Below, one piece after another: positions 1 through 11,057 of a stretch of DNA of 64,000 bases (positions within the stretch are counted from its first letter, which is position 1; every line of letters begins with the position of its first letter). A model generated the notes under the pieces. That model was not told the DNA's origin, made no database searches, and saw nothing but the letters and a program-made list of their open reading frames with translations. Origin of the DNA: Sphaerisporangium corydalis (GTDB lineage Bacteria > Actinomycetota > Actinomycetes > Streptosporangiales > Streptosporangiaceae); the NCBI RefSeq assembly GCF_025506355.1, contig NZ_JANZYP010000024.1, positions 45,434 through 109,433 on the forward strand, in the 5' to 3' direction. The position numbers and the translations under genes are program-made.

Positions 1-1392
1 GCGCAGGTGCGGGCCGAGCTCAACCGCAGGGGCCTCAGCGACGAGGACATCCAGCAGGGCGGCCTCAAGATCACGACAACGTTCGACAAGAGCCTGATGG
101 CCGCCGCCGAGCGTGCCGTCGAGGACACCCTCCCCTCCGACACCTCCGGCAAGGTGCGCACCGGGCTCGCCGCCGTGGACCCGGGCACCGGCGAGGTCGT
201 CGCCTTCTACGGGGGCAAGGACTACGCCGCCAACCAGTACGACAACGCGTTCTCGGCCAAGGTCCAGGCCGGGTCCACCTTCAAGCCGTACACGCTGGCC
301 GCCGCGCTGGAGGCCGGGTTCGACCTCAACACCCGGGTGAACGGCAACTCGCCGATCCGGGTCGCCTCGGCCAAGGACCCGATCCCCAACTCAGGCGGCA
401 CCTCCTACGGCGCGTCCATCGACCTGGTGGAGGCGACCCGGCACTCGGTGAACACCGCGTTCGTGGACCTCGCGCAGAAGGTCGGCCTGAAGCGGGTCGC
501 CAAGGCGGCCGAGGCGGCGGGCATCCCGGCGGACCAGATCGTCAGGCAGAAGGACTTCCCGACCTTCCCGCTCGGCACCGCGTCGGTCAGCGCCGTCCAG
601 CAGGCCTCCGGGTTCGGCACGTTCGCCGCCGGCGGGGTCCACCACGAAACGCACGTCATCCGCTCGGTCACCGACGCCAAGGGGCACGTCAGCAAGTACA
701 CCGCCCAGGGCGTCCGCGCGTTCGGCGAGGACACCGCCGCCGACGCCACCTACGCCATGCAGCAGGCCGTCGAGGGCGGCACGGGCACCGCCGCCCGGCT
801 GTACGACCGGCCGGTGGCCGGAAAGACCGGCACCAGCGACTCCTCCAGCTCGGTGTGGTTCGTCGGCTTCACCCCGCAGCTCTCGGCCGCCGTGGACATG
901 TTCAGGGACGACAACAAGACGGTGAGCGTCCCCGGGTACGGGGCGCTGTTCGGCGGCTCGCTGCCCGCGCAGGTGTGGCGGGCGTTCATGACCGACGCCA
1001 TGGCGGGCCGGCCGGTGAAGGACTTCCCCGGCCCCACCTCGTACAACCCGTACTACGACGACTGGGGCGGCAACGGCTGGGGCGACTCCACCGACCCGGC
1101 GGACCCGTGGGGCAACGGTGGCGAAGGAGACAACGGTCAGAACGGCGACCGCGGCCAGAACGGGCAGAACGGCGACAACGGGCCGGGCGGCCCGAACGGC
1201 GACAACGGGCAGGGCGGCGACCCGCGCGAGAACCCACAGAAGGACCGGTCCGGCACGCCTCCCGGGCCGGACGGCCCGCCCCCGGGTCCCGACGGCGACC
1301 CGGGCCCCGGCCCCGGCCCCGGTCCCGACGGCCCCGACGGCCTGACCCCCCGGAACCACCCCGCCGAGACCCCGTCCCCGCCGCCCGCCTGA
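1..1392 (+). CDS. Penicillin-binding protein, C-terminal 463 residues (5' end outside window)
   Basis: The frame is open at base 1, so the gene starts upstream of the window. The visible part is the transpeptidase domain of a high-molecular-weight (probably class A, bifunctional) penicillin-binding protein, which cross-links peptidoglycan outside the membrane. The three acyl-serine motifs are present: STFK at about residue 92 of the visible part, SVN at about 149 and KTGT at about 275. From about residue 350 the protein becomes a long low-complexity tail rich in Gly, Asn, Asp and Pro, ending in a Pro-rich stretch; such tails are common on actinobacterial class A enzymes. The glycosyltransferase domain expected upstream cannot be checked here, so the class A assignment is inference. 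The gene converges on the DUF255 gene. Confidence 0.9.
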   Translation, partial: AQVRAELNRRGLSDEDIQQGGLKITTTFDKSLMAAAERAVEDTLPSDTSGKVRTGLAAVDPGTGEVVAFYGGKDYAANQYDNAFSAKVQAGSTFKPYTLAAALEAGFDLNTRVNGNSPIRVASAKDPIPNSGGTSYGASIDLVEATRHSVNTAFVDLAQKVGLKRVAKAAEAAGIPADQIVRQKDFPTFPLGTASVSAVQQASGFGTFAAGGVHHETHVIRSVTDAKGHVSKYTAQGVRAFGEDTAADATYAMQQAVEGGTGTAARLYDRPVAGKTGTSDSSSSVWFVGFTPQLSAAVDMFRDDNKTVSVPGYGALFGGSLPAQVWRAFMTDAMAGRPVKDFPGPTSYNPYYDDWGGNGWGDSTDPADPWGNGGEGDNGQNGDRGQNGQNGDNGPGGPNGDNGQGGDPRENPQKDRSGTPPGPDGPPPGPDGDPGPGPGPGPDGPDGLTPRNHPAETPSPPPA

Positions 1393-1474
1393 CACGCCCT
1401 GCCGGGCGGACGGCCTGGCCGAACGCGCGCGGATCTTCAACTGGGCCGCACGCGCGCGGGCCGTTCGCCGACCC

Positions 1475-1516
1475 GGACGCACGTGCGTCCATGGCCGGTC
1501 CGGACGCGTCCGGACC
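1475..1516. terminator. Two adjacent perfect palindromes between convergent genes
   Basis: GGACGCACGTGCGTCC (1475-1490) and a 20-bp perfect palindrome centred between 1506 and 1507 (1497-1516) lie back to back in the 127-bp gap between the convergent penicillin-binding-protein and DUF255 genes. They could fold as bidirectional terminator-like hairpins, but no T-tract follows, so this is a structural guess. Confidence 0.45.
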
Positions 1517-1519
1517 CGG

Positions 1520-3490
<1,971 letters not shown>

Positions 3491-3575
3491 CGAGATCTCC
3501 CCTGCGTACGTCGAGGCGCGCGGAGGCGGCCCCGTTTCCACTCCGCGCGGACCCTCACACAGTAATCCCGCCGCG

Positions 3576-5390
3576 TCAGCGGTAGATCCGTTCCTGGAGG
3601 TGGTAGAGCTCGGAGTACAGGCCGGAGTGGGACACCAGTGCCCGATGATCGCCGTTCTCGACCACTTCGCCGCCGTCCAGGACCACGATCATGTCGGCCA
3701 TCCGCACGGTGGTGAACCGGTGGGAGACGAACAGGGTGATCGCGCCCCTGCGGTGGCCCGCCTCACCGGACAGGGTTGCGTAACGGTCGAAGATCGCGTG
3801 CTCGGCGGCGGCGTCGAGCGCGGCGGCCGGCTCGTCCAGGACCAGCAGGAGCGGGTCCTCGCGCATCATGCACCGGGCCAGGCCCAGCGTCTGCCACTGG
3901 CCGCCGGACAGCTCCACCCCCGGGCCGTACCCGTGGCCGAGCAGCCCGGACAGGCCGCCGGGCACGGCCGCGACGATCCCGTCGGCCCGCGCCTGCCCGA
4001 CGGCCCGGGTGACCGCCGCCTCCTCCTCCACCCGGGCGACGTCGCCGACCCCCACGTTCTCGCGCAGCAGCAGCTCGAACCGGGCGAAGTCCTGGAACAG
4101 GGGGGCGACCCTGGCCCGCCATTCCCGCGGCGGGATCTCGGCCAGGTCGGCGCCGTCCACCAGGATCCGGCCCGAGGTCGGCCGGTAGAGGCCGCACAGC
4201 AGCTTGACGAGTGTGGTCTTGCCCGCGCCGTTCTCGCCGACCAGCGCCATCGAGGCCCCGGCGGGGATCGTCAGGTCCACGTCCCGCAGGATCATCCTGC
4301 CGGTCCCGGGATAGGCGAAGCCCACCCCCTCCAGCCGGATCCCCTCCGCCAGTGCCTCCGGCACCGAAGCCCCCACGAGCGCCGCCGCCCGTCCTGAACG
4401 ATCCGCCCGTGCGGCGGGCGGCGGCGGGGCGGGGTCCTGGAGGGAGGTCAGGCGGTCCAGGGTCCTGCCGACGCCCTGGAGGGCGGTGAGGAGCGTCGCC
4501 GACCCCGCCACCTGCACGCTCACCTGGACCGCCAGGGTGATGACCATGACCACGTCACCGGCGCCGGCCCGTCCGCGCGCCGCCTCCCAGATCACCAGCG
4601 TGATCGCGCCGCCGTACGCGAGGGCGAAGGCGAGCTGCCCGAGCGCCCGCACTCCGGCGGCCCGCAGGTGCGCGCTCCGCAGCGCCGCGCTGGTCCGGGA
4701 CCAGCAGGCGTCCTGCTCCAGCATCAGCGGGGGCTCGGCGTGGAAGAGCCGGATCTCCTTGACCGAGGCCGGGGAGGTCGCCAGGTCGAGCAGGTGCCGG
4801 GTGCGGCGCGTGCTCTCGGCGGTCGCCTCCCTGGCCCGCTCGACCAGCCCTTGGGCCCGCTGGCCCAGAAGGACCGAGGGGAGCGCGGCCAGCGGCAGCA
4901 GGGCCAGCCGGGGATCGAGCGTCACCAGCAGCACGGTGGTCAGGCTCATCTGGAGGACCAGCCCGCCGAGCTGGAGCACCGACTCCACGGCGGTCCGGGT
5001 CTTGCCCAGCTCCTCCCTGACCAGGTTCACGCCGTCGGCGAAAGTGGAGTCGTCCAGCCGTTCCAGCCCGGACGAGCCGTTGACGGTGCGGATGAGCCGC
5101 TCGTTGAGGTCGGTCTCGGCCAGCTCGCCGACCTCGAAGTACGACAGGTGCGCGAAGTGCCCGAGCATCAGCTCCATGACGAGCAGCACGGCGACGCCGG
5201 TGATGACCAGCGTCGCGGTGCCCGCCCGGCCGGAGACGGCGGCGTCGGTGAACTCCCGCAGGCCGAGGGCGACCAGGGGCGTGGCCAGGTAGCCCAGGGC
5301 CATCAGCCCGATCGCCTTGAGCAGCCGGACCCTGTCCACCGCGGCGGCGAGCCGCATGACGAAGACGGCGCTGCCCACGACCCACCTCAT
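3576..5390 (-). CDS. ABC half-transporter (membrane domain + ATPase), exporter type
   Basis: 604 residues: an N-terminal membrane domain of about 300 residues with several hydrophobic segments, then a nucleotide-binding domain. Visible motifs are Walker [10 protein letters not shown], the signature LSGGQWQ, Walker B LLLVLDEP and a switch histidine in FVSHRF. The type IV exporter fold is inferred from this layout. It lies 48 bp downstream of a second half-transporter of the same kind (5439-7286), so the two probably make a heterodimer. The SGGQWQ form of the signature is frequent among exporters near peptide and other natural-product loci, but no precursor peptide is visible next to them. Substrate unknown. 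ATG at 5390 is preceded by a G-rich stretch (GGGGCGGG). Confidence 0.85.
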   Translation of the reverse strand: MRWVVGSAVFVMRLAAAVDRVRLLKAIGLMALGYLATPLVALGLREFTDAAVSGRAGTATLVITGVAVLLVMELMLGHFAHLSYFEVGELAETDLNERLIRTVNGSSGLERLDDSTFADGVNLVREELGKTRTAVESVLQLGGLVLQMSLTTVLLVTLDPRLALLPLAALPSVLLGQRAQGLVERAREATAESTRRTRHLLDLATSPASVKEIRLFHAEPPLMLEQDACWSRTSAALRSAHLRAAGVRALGQLAFALAYGGAITLVIWEAARGRAGAGDVVMVITLAVQVSVQVAGSATLLTALQGVGRTLDRLTSLQDPAPPPPAARADRSGRAAALVGASVPEALAEGIRLEGVGFAYPGTGRMILRDVDLTIPAGASMALVGENGAGKTTLVKLLCGLYRPTSGRILVDGADLAEIPPREWRARVAPLFQDFARFELLLRENVGVGDVARVEEEAAVTRAVGQARADGIVAAVPGGLSGLLGHGYGPGVELSGGQWQTLGLARCMMREDPLLLVLDEPAAALDAAAEHAIFDRYATLSGEAGHRRGAITLFVSHRFTTVRMADMIVVLDGGEVVENGDHRALVSHSGLYSELYHLQERIYR

Positions 5391-5438
5391 CGGCCCGCCC
5401 CGTTCATGATCGGCCCCTCTCGACGGTTTCAGTCGGTT

Positions 5439-7286
5439 TCACCGGACCCCATCCGATCCGGGGCCGAACCGGCGGGCCTGCAGATTGAACAGACCGGCGT
5501 ACCGCCCGCCCGATCGCAGCAGCGACGCGTGGTCGCCCTGCTCGACCACGCGGCCGTGCTCGATGACGGCGATCCGGTCGGCCCGCCGCACCGTGGAGAA
5601 CCGGTGCGAGATGATCACGGTCGTCAGCCCGCCGGTGATGGCGAGGAACCGGTCGAAGAACTCCACCTCCGCCCGCACGTCGAGCTGGGCGGTGGGCTCG
5701 TCGAGCACCAGCACCGAGGCGCCCCGCTCGACCGCGAGGAAGGCGCGGGCCAGGGCGACGCGCTGCCACTGGCCGCCCGACAGGTCGCGCCCGCCCGCGT
5801 ACTGCCGGGACAGGGGGGTGTCCAGCCCGCCGGGCAGCGCCTGGACCACCTCCAGGGCCCCGGCGCGGCGGGCGGCGGCGAGCAGCGCCTCACGGTCGGT
5901 GAGGGCGTCCGGGGCGCCGAGCCCGATGTTGGCGCCCGCGGACAGCTCGTAGCGGACGTAGTCCTGGAAGATCACGGCGAGGCGGCGCTGCCAGTCCCGG
6001 GGGTCCAGCCCCCGCAGGTCCAGCCCGTCGACCGCGATCCGCCCCTGGTCCGGGTCGTACAGGCGGGCCAGCAGCTTGACCAGCGTGGTCTTGCCGGCGC
6101 CGTTCAGCCCGACGATCGCGGTCGAGGAACCTGCGGGGAGCTCCAGGTCGAGGCCGTCCAGGACGGTACGCCCCCGGCCGTAGCCGAAGCGGACCCCCTC
6201 GAAGCGGATGCCGTGCCGGGGCAGGCCCGCCGCCGGGAGGTCGCCGCGCGGCGTCTCGCCGGCGCCGCGCCGGGCCACCTCCTCGAACGTCTCCAGCGCC
6301 TCGTAGGCGTTGAGGCCGTACTGCGTCTGGACGTCGCTCTCAGGGAAGAAGGTGCCGAAACGGACGGCCACCAGCGCGGCCTGGAGCACGATGGAGATCT
6401 CCAGCAGGCCGAGCCCGCCGAGGGCGGCGGAGCGGCCGAGCCAGAGCAGCAGGGCGGCGCCGCCGGCCAGCCCGACCAGCGTGTACCCGACGAACGGCCA
6501 GAACAGGATGCGCCTGCGGCCGGCCCACAGCGCCCCCAGGTACTCCCGCGAGTCCTGGCGGTGGCGCCGCTCGTACCAGTCGATCAGGCCCAGCGTCCGG
6601 AACTCCTTGGCCGCCGTGGGCGCCGTCCCGGTGCCGCGCAGGTAGGCGACCCGGCGGCGCGGGCCGGCCAGCTCGCGCCAGAGCGCGCCGAGCCGGCCGA
6701 GCGACCCGCGCTGGCCGTGGCGGATCACCAGGGCCGTGGCCGCCGCGACGACCGCCGCCACCGGCGACAGCATGATCCCGATCAGGACCACCGCCCCGGC
6801 GAGCTGCGTGTACCTGGCGATCAGGGTGAGCGCCCCGGCGACCGCCTCGCCGGGGGTGGGCGGCAGGCGGCCGAGCCCGTCGCGGGCGTCCCCGAGGCCG
6901 CTCAGCACGTCCTCGCGTTCGAGCACCGCCATCGGGGCGTCGGCCAGGGCGGCGCGCATCAGCCGGCGGGCGCAGCGCCCGTCCACGCGCCGCGCGATGA
7001 TCTCCCCGAGCGCGGCCTGGTAGGGGACGATCACCTGCTGGGCTATGTAGGCGCCGACGGCGAGGCCGAGCGCCGTGGCGGTGGCCGCCAGGTCGGCCGG
7101 ACGACCGGCCGCGGGGGCGGCCACCTCCGCCAGCATCACGCTGGTCCAGACGATGAAACCGGCCGGGAGCAGGCCCGCGACCAGGTTCAGCGCGACCGCC
7201 GCGGCCAGCGGCCCCGGGCCCGCGTACGGGAGCAGCCGGGCGATCTCCCGCCGCCGCTCCGAGGGGCTCGCGCCGGCCGCGGTCAT
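5439..7286 (-). CDS. ABC half-transporter (membrane domain + ATPase), exporter type
   Basis: 615 residues with the same architecture as its downstream partner: about 320 residues of membrane domain, then an ATPase domain with Walker A GLNGAGKTT, the signature LSGGQWQ, Walker B VLVLDEP and switch region IISHRF. The pair is co-directional with a 48-bp gap and most likely forms one heterodimeric exporter. The gene is transcribed away from the T-box-controlled aspartyl-tRNA synthetase, so the 309 bp between them hold divergent promoters plus the T-box leader. Both halves look catalytically intact. The exported molecule cannot be told from sequence; the nearby biosynthetic-type operon makes a natural product plausible. 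Confidence 0.85.
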   Translation of the reverse strand: MTAAGASPSERRREIARLLPYAGPGPLAAAVALNLVAGLLPAGFIVWTSVMLAEVAAPAAGRPADLAATATALGLAVGAYIAQQVIVPYQAALGEIIARRVDGRCARRLMRAALADAPMAVLEREDVLSGLGDARDGLGRLPPTPGEAVAGALTLIARYTQLAGAVVLIGIMLSPVAAVVAAATALVIRHGQRGSLGRLGALWRELAGPRRRVAYLRGTGTAPTAAKEFRTLGLIDWYERRHRQDSREYLGALWAGRRRILFWPFVGYTLVGLAGGAALLLWLGRSAALGGLGLLEISIVLQAALVAVRFGTFFPESDVQTQYGLNAYEALETFEEVARRGAGETPRGDLPAAGLPRHGIRFEGVRFGYGRGRTVLDGLDLELPAGSSTAIVGLNGAGKTTLVKLLARLYDPDQGRIAVDGLDLRGLDPRDWQRRLAVIFQDYVRYELSAGANIGLGAPDALTDREALLAAARRAGALEVVQALPGGLDTPLSRQYAGGRDLSGGQWQRVALARAFLAVERGASVLVLDEPTAQLDVRAEVEFFDRFLAITGGLTTVIISHRFSTVRRADRIAVIEHGRVVEQGDHASLLRSGGRYAGLFNLQARRFGPGSDGVR

Positions 7287-7329
7287 CGGGGCCTCCGGCT
7301 CCGGGGCGAGGCGTTCTCGGCTATGCTCG

Positions 7330-7595
7330 GCGGCAAAGCTGTGACGAAGTCAAGTAGGCCGGGACCACGCGAGTCACGAGAGAGCCGCCGGAGCTGGAAA
7401 GGCGGCCTCGCCCCCCGGCCGAAGACCCTTCCGAGCTGCGGGGAGGAACGGCGGCGCCATCGTGGCGGCCGTCCAATGCCCCGCCGGACGGCTCCCGTGA
7501 CCGGGCCGCGACGAGGTCCCGTCTCCGGCGGGACGAAGGTGTGGTGGCACCGCGAGTAAGAAGTCCCTGCTCGCCCACACTCTGCAGGGATTCCT
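7330..7595 (+). promoter_or_regulatory. T-box riboswitch (translational type, predicted Asp specifier)
   Basis: All main T-box elements can be read by eye. Stem I: GGCCGGG (7357-7363) pairs with CCCGGCC (7414-7420); CGAG/CTCG (7377-7380/7407-7410) continues it; then an AGAG bulge (7381-7384) and CCGCC/GGCGG (7385-7389/7401-7405) closing the distal loop GGAGCTGGAAA. The specifier-loop strands are AGTA (7353-7356) and GAA (7421-7423), followed by GAC (7424-7426), an aspartate codon. Stem III is GTCCCG/CGGGAC (7516-7521/7529-7534). The T-box sequence GGTGGCACCGCG is at 7543-7554; its TGGC would pair with an ACC-ending tRNA whose discriminator base is G, as in tRNA-Asp. A 7-bp hairpin, TCCCTGC/GCAGGGA (7564-7570/7584-7590), buries the AGGGA ribosome-binding site of the ATG at 7596. 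No T-tract follows, so control is probably of translation. A possible -10 box TATGCT is at 7322-7327. Confidence 0.9.
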
Positions 7596-8918
7596 ATGAG
7601 CTTCAGGTGTGGAGTGGCCATGCGAATTCTTTCCTCCCAGGTGTCCAAGCATGTCGGGGAAGAGGTGCGCGTCGCCGGGTGGCTGCATCGCGTGCGCGCG
7701 TTGAAGAAGGTGACCTTCGCCGTGCTGCGGGACCGTGAGGGGCTGATCCAGGTGATCGCCGCCGAGCCCGGCCTGATGCAGCGCCTCGCCGAGCTTCCCG
7801 AGGAGACCGTGATCGAGGTCGTGGGCACCGCCACGGCGAACCCGCAGGCGCCGGGCGGCGTGGAGATCACCTCGCCGTCGGTGACCGAGCTCTCCGACCC
7901 GGCCGTCCCGCCGCCCTTCGACATCTACCGCCCGGTGGTGTCGGCGAGCCTGCCGACCGTGCTGGACAACGCGGCGGTGGCGCTGCGCCACCCCCGGCTG
8001 CGGGCGCCGTTCGAGATCTCCGCCGCCTCGGTGGCGGGCTTCCGACGCGCGATGGAGCGGCTGGACTTCACCGACGTGCACACCCCGAAGGTGGTGTCCT
8101 CGGCCACCGAGTCCGGGGCCAACGTCTTCGCGCTCGACTGGTTCGGCCGCAAGGCCTACCTCGCGCAGTCGCCGCAGTTCTACAAGCAGACCCTGGTCGG
8201 GGTCTTCGAGCGGGTCTACGAGGTCGGGCCGGTCTTCCGCGCCGAGCCGCACGACACCGCGCGGCACCTCGCGCAGTACACCAGCCTCGACGCCGAGCTC
8301 GGCTTCGTGACCGACCACCGCGACGTGATGGCCGTGGTCCGCGAGGCGGTGGCCGACATGGTCTCCACCGTCGCCGAGCGCGCCGCCGGCGCGGTGGAGC
8401 TGCTCGGCGTGGAGCTGCCCGACGTGCCGGCCGAGATCCCGTCGATCCACTTCGCCGACGCGCAGGAGCTGCTGGCCCGCGAGACCGACGAGGACCCGCG
8501 CGGCGAGCCGGACCTGGCCCCCGCGCACGAGCGGTGGCTGTGCGACTGGGCGATGCGCGAGTACGGCTCCCAGTTCCTGTTCGTCAGCGGCTACCCGATG
8601 GCCAAGCGGCCGTTCTACACCCACCCCGACCCCGAGCGGCCCCAGTACTCCAACAGCTTCGACCTGCTGTTCCGCGGTCTGGAGCTGGTGACGGGCGGCC
8701 AGCGGCTGCACCGCCACTCCGACTACCTGGCGGCGCTGGCGGCGCGCGGGGAGAGCCCGGAGCCGTACGCCGGGTACCTCGCCGCGTTCGCGCACGGCAT
8801 GCCGCCGCACGGCGGGTTCGCCCTCGGCCTCGAGCGCTTCGTCGCCCGCCTGACCGGGGCGGACAACATCCGCTGGACCACCCTGTTCCCGCGCGACCTG
8901 CACCGCCTGGCCCCGTGA
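7596..8918 (+). CDS. aspS: Aspartyl-tRNA synthetase, short archaeal/non-discriminating type
   Basis: 440 residues, a class II synthetase: N-terminal OB-fold anticodon-binding domain (residues about 10-105), then the catalytic domain with the aspartate-binding QSPQFYKQ segment, motif 2 (FRAEPHDTARH) and motif 3 (GFALGLERF). It lacks the roughly 130-residue GAD insertion of the usual 590-residue bacterial AspRS and so belongs to the archaeal-type/non-discriminating group, which can also charge tRNA-Asn where GatCAB is present. The start at 7596 is chosen because its AGGGA site, 5 nt upstream, is exactly what the T-box hairpin hides; a second in-frame ATG at 7620 is possible. Actinomycetes usually keep a standard AspRS elsewhere, so this may be an extra copy. 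The tRNA specificity cannot be proved here. Confidence 0.9.
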   Translation: MSFRCGVAMRILSSQVSKHVGEEVRVAGWLHRVRALKKVTFAVLRDREGLIQVIAAEPGLMQRLAELPEETVIEVVGTATANPQAPGGVEITSPSVTELSDPAVPPPFDIYRPVVSASLPTVLDNAAVALRHPRLRAPFEISAASVAGFRRAMERLDFTDVHTPKVVSSATESGANVFALDWFGRKAYLAQSPQFYKQTLVGVFERVYEVGPVFRAEPHDTARHLAQYTSLDAELGFVTDHRDVMAVVREAVADMVSTVAERAAGAVELLGVELPDVPAEIPSIHFADAQELLARETDEDPRGEPDLAPAHERWLCDWAMREYGSQFLFVSGYPMAKRPFYTHPDPERPQYSNSFDLLFRGLELVTGGQRLHRHSDYLAALAARGESPEPYAGYLAAFAHGMPPHGGFALGLERFVARLTGADNIRWTTLFPRDLHRLAP

Positions 8919-8923
8919 CCGCA

Positions 8924-8948
8924 GGGCCGGGGGCCGTTCCCCCGGCCC
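8924..8948. terminator. Perfect 10-bp GC hairpin between convergent genes
   Basis: GGGCCGGGGG (8924-8933), loop CCGTT, then CCCCCGGCCC (8939-8948). It sits 5 bases after the synthetase stop and 5 bases before the stop of the convergent ABC-2 transporter gene, so it can end transcription from both sides. No U-tract is present, as is common in high-GC actinomycetes. Confidence 0.65.
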
Positions 8949-8953
8949 CCGGC

Positions 8954-10747
8954 TCACGAGCACAGGTGCCGCCTCAGGCTGTACAGGGCGGGGCCGATCA
9001 GGACCAGTGAGATCCCGGTCAGCCAGGCCAGGTGCCCCGCCGCGGCGCGCAGGTCGCCCGTGGTGACCAGGGCCCTGGCCAGTTCCACGCCGTGCCGCAG
9101 CGGAGAGGCCTCGGCGACCGCGCGCAGCGGCGCCGGCAGCCGCGCGGTGGGGAAGAAGACCCCGCTCAGCAGGGTGAGCGGGGTCAGCACCAGCGTGTAG
9201 AAGTAGGAGTAGGCGTTGATCGCGCGTACGGTGCCGGTGAAGATCAGCCCGGCGCAGGCGAAGACCAGGCCGAGCGGGAGCAGGGCCGGCACGGCGAGCA
9301 CGGCGGTGCCCGCGGGCGCGTAGCCCATCGCCGCGATGATCGCCAGGTAGACGCCGGTGTAGACCAGGCACCGGGTGAGCGCCCACATCAGCTCGCCGAG
9401 CGCGATGTCGGCCGGTTCCACGGGGCTGGTCACCGCCGCGTCGTAGCTCCGTGCGTGGCGGAGCCGCACGAAGACGTTGTAGGTGACCTCGAAGACCGCG
9501 CCGTTCATCGCGGTGACGGCCAGCAGGCCAGGGGCGACGAAGTTCGCGTACGAGGAGCCGAGGGCGCTCCCGTTGACGTAGAACCCGAGGCCGATGCCGA
9601 GGGCCGCCAGGGAGAAGACCGGCTCGAAGAAGTTGGGGACGATGGTGGTCTTGTACGACTTGCGGAACAGCGTGAGGTCGCGCCACCAGATCCGCGCGGC
9701 CAGGGCGGGCGACGGCGGGTAGAGGGTGCGGCGCCGGCGCGGCGCGGCGGGCGCGGGCCGCCCGGCGGGGGGGTCGGCCGAGGGGCGCTGGTCGAGGGCG
9801 TGCAGCGCGTCCTGCAGCGAGCTCGGCCTGACCATGGGCTCGGACCCTTGCAGGTCCGCCTCGGCGGCGAGGCCGGTGGCCGAGTCGTCGAACACCAGCA
9901 GGCGGTTGCCGACCCGCAGCCGCTCGCGCCGCCGGGCCCAGGCGGGCACCGGCGAGCCGGGCCGGGGGGCGTCGACCTCGACCACGTACCTCGGGACGGT
10001 CTCGGCCACCAGCCGCCGGGGGCTCGCGGTGTGCCGCACCCGCCCGGCCCGCAGGACGGTGACCCCGTCGCAGAGCCGCTCGACCTCCTCCATGTAGTGC
10101 GTGGTGACGACCAGGGTCTTGCCCGTGGCGCACAGGGTGTCGAGCAGGTCCCACAACAGCAGGCGGCCCTCGGGGTCGAGCCCGGTGCTCGGCTCGTCCA
10201 GCAGGATCAGGTCGGGGTCGTTCACCAGCGCCCTGGCGATGAGCAGGCGCCGCTGCATGCCGCCGGACAGCGTCTCCGGGCGGGCGCGGGCGTACGCGGT
10301 GAGGCCCACGGTCGCGAGGAGCTCGTCGGCGCGGGCGGCGGAGGCCCGCCCCGACAGGCCGTGGTAGCGGCCGAAAGTGGTGAGGTTCTCCCGGACGAGG
10401 ATCTCGTTGTCGTAGGTCATCCCCTGCGGGACCACGCCGATGCGGGCCTTGACGGCCCTCGGGTCGCGTGCCGCGTCGTGCCCGAGCACCCGGAGCGACC
10501 CGCTGTCGGGCGCGAGCGTGGCGCTGAGCATGCGCATGAGCGTGGTCTTCCCGGCGCCGTTCGGGCCGACCAGCCCGTGACGGCCGCCTGCGGGGATCGC
10601 GATCGAGACGCCGTCCACGGCGAGATGAGCGCCGTGCCGGCGGCGGAGGTCGCGGCCGTCCACGGCCAGGAGGCGGGGGACCGGGACGAGGGGTTCGGCG
10701 AGTGCGGTGTCGGCGTTCGCGGGGTCTACCGAATTCGGAATACTCAA
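8954..10747 (-). CDS. ABC-2 type exporter, ATPase fused to permease
   Basis: 597 residues in one chain. Residues about 30-260 form a DrrA-like ATPase: Walker A GPNGAGKTT, signature LSGGMQ, Walker B LILLDEPSTGLDPEG and switch histidine TTHYM. After a roughly 70-residue Pro/Ala/Arg linker, residues about 345-595 form a DrrB-like ABC-2 permease with six hydrophobic segments. These proteins export drugs, lipids or polysaccharides, and DrrAB-type pairs often give self-resistance in producers. Here the two normally separate genes are fused. The first possible start is TTG at 10747, with AAAAGG about 11 nt upstream; an internal start is possible because the first 25 residues look unconserved. The gene is divergent from the LAL regulator, with 310 bp between them. 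Confidence 0.85.
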   Translation of the reverse strand: MSIPNSVDPANADTALAEPLVPVPRLLAVDGRDLRRRHGAHLAVDGVSIAIPAGGRHGLVGPNGAGKTTLMRMLSATLAPDSGSLRVLGHDAARDPRAVKARIGVVPQGMTYDNEILVRENLTTFGRYHGLSGRASAARADELLATVGLTAYARARPETLSGGMQRRLLIARALVNDPDLILLDEPSTGLDPEGRLLLWDLLDTLCATGKTLVVTTHYMEEVERLCDGVTVLRAGRVRHTASPRRLVAETVPRYVVEVDAPRPGSPVPAWARRRERLRVGNRLLVFDDSATGLAAEADLQGSEPMVRPSSLQDALHALDQRPSADPPAGRPAPAAPRRRRTLYPPSPALAARIWWRDLTLFRKSYKTTIVPNFFEPVFSLAALGIGLGFYVNGSALGSSYANFVAPGLLAVTAMNGAVFEVTYNVFVRLRHARSYDAAVTSPVEPADIALGELMWALTRCLVYTGVYLAIIAAMGYAPAGTAVLAVPALLPLGLVFACAGLIFTGTVRAINAYSYFYTLVLTPLTLLSGVFFPTARLPAPLRAVAEASPLRHGVELARALVTTGDLRAAAGHLAWLTGISLVLIGPALYSLRRHLCS

Positions 10748-11057
10748 TGGGGGTAGCGCCTTTTCGACGGAAGCGGTGACTCCATATAAGGGGCGCCCGG
10801 AATTGCGGCCTTCTCCGGCGCGCCCCTTCCGCGGGCGCCGCCTTTACGGCGCTCACAAACTGTGCCCGAAGGGGTGGGCGGGTCTCGTCACGGTTCGCTC
10901 TACTCAGGCGAGTAAACGGGACATCTTTGGCAGATTCATCAGGGAAATCCCTGAAGCATTGCCGTGAAATGTTATGGTTTGTTGATTGCTGCGGTCGAAC
11001 AATCCGCACCGTTGTGAATCGACGACGGTGAGGAGGTGCCTCCCGTCGAGAGGAACC
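10748..11057. promoter_or_regulatory. Divergent control region with two palindromes
   Basis: This gap between the ABC-2 exporter and the LAL regulator holds two short palindromes that look like operators: TACTC-AGGC-GAGTA (10901-10914) and TCAGGG-AAAT-CCCTGA (10939-10954). Their centres are 39 bp apart. AT content rises toward the regulator gene (10915-11010) and a weak -10-like TATGGT is at about 10974. No reading frame in the gap looks coding. The binding proteins are unknown; LAL self-regulation is a guess. Confidence 0.4.
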
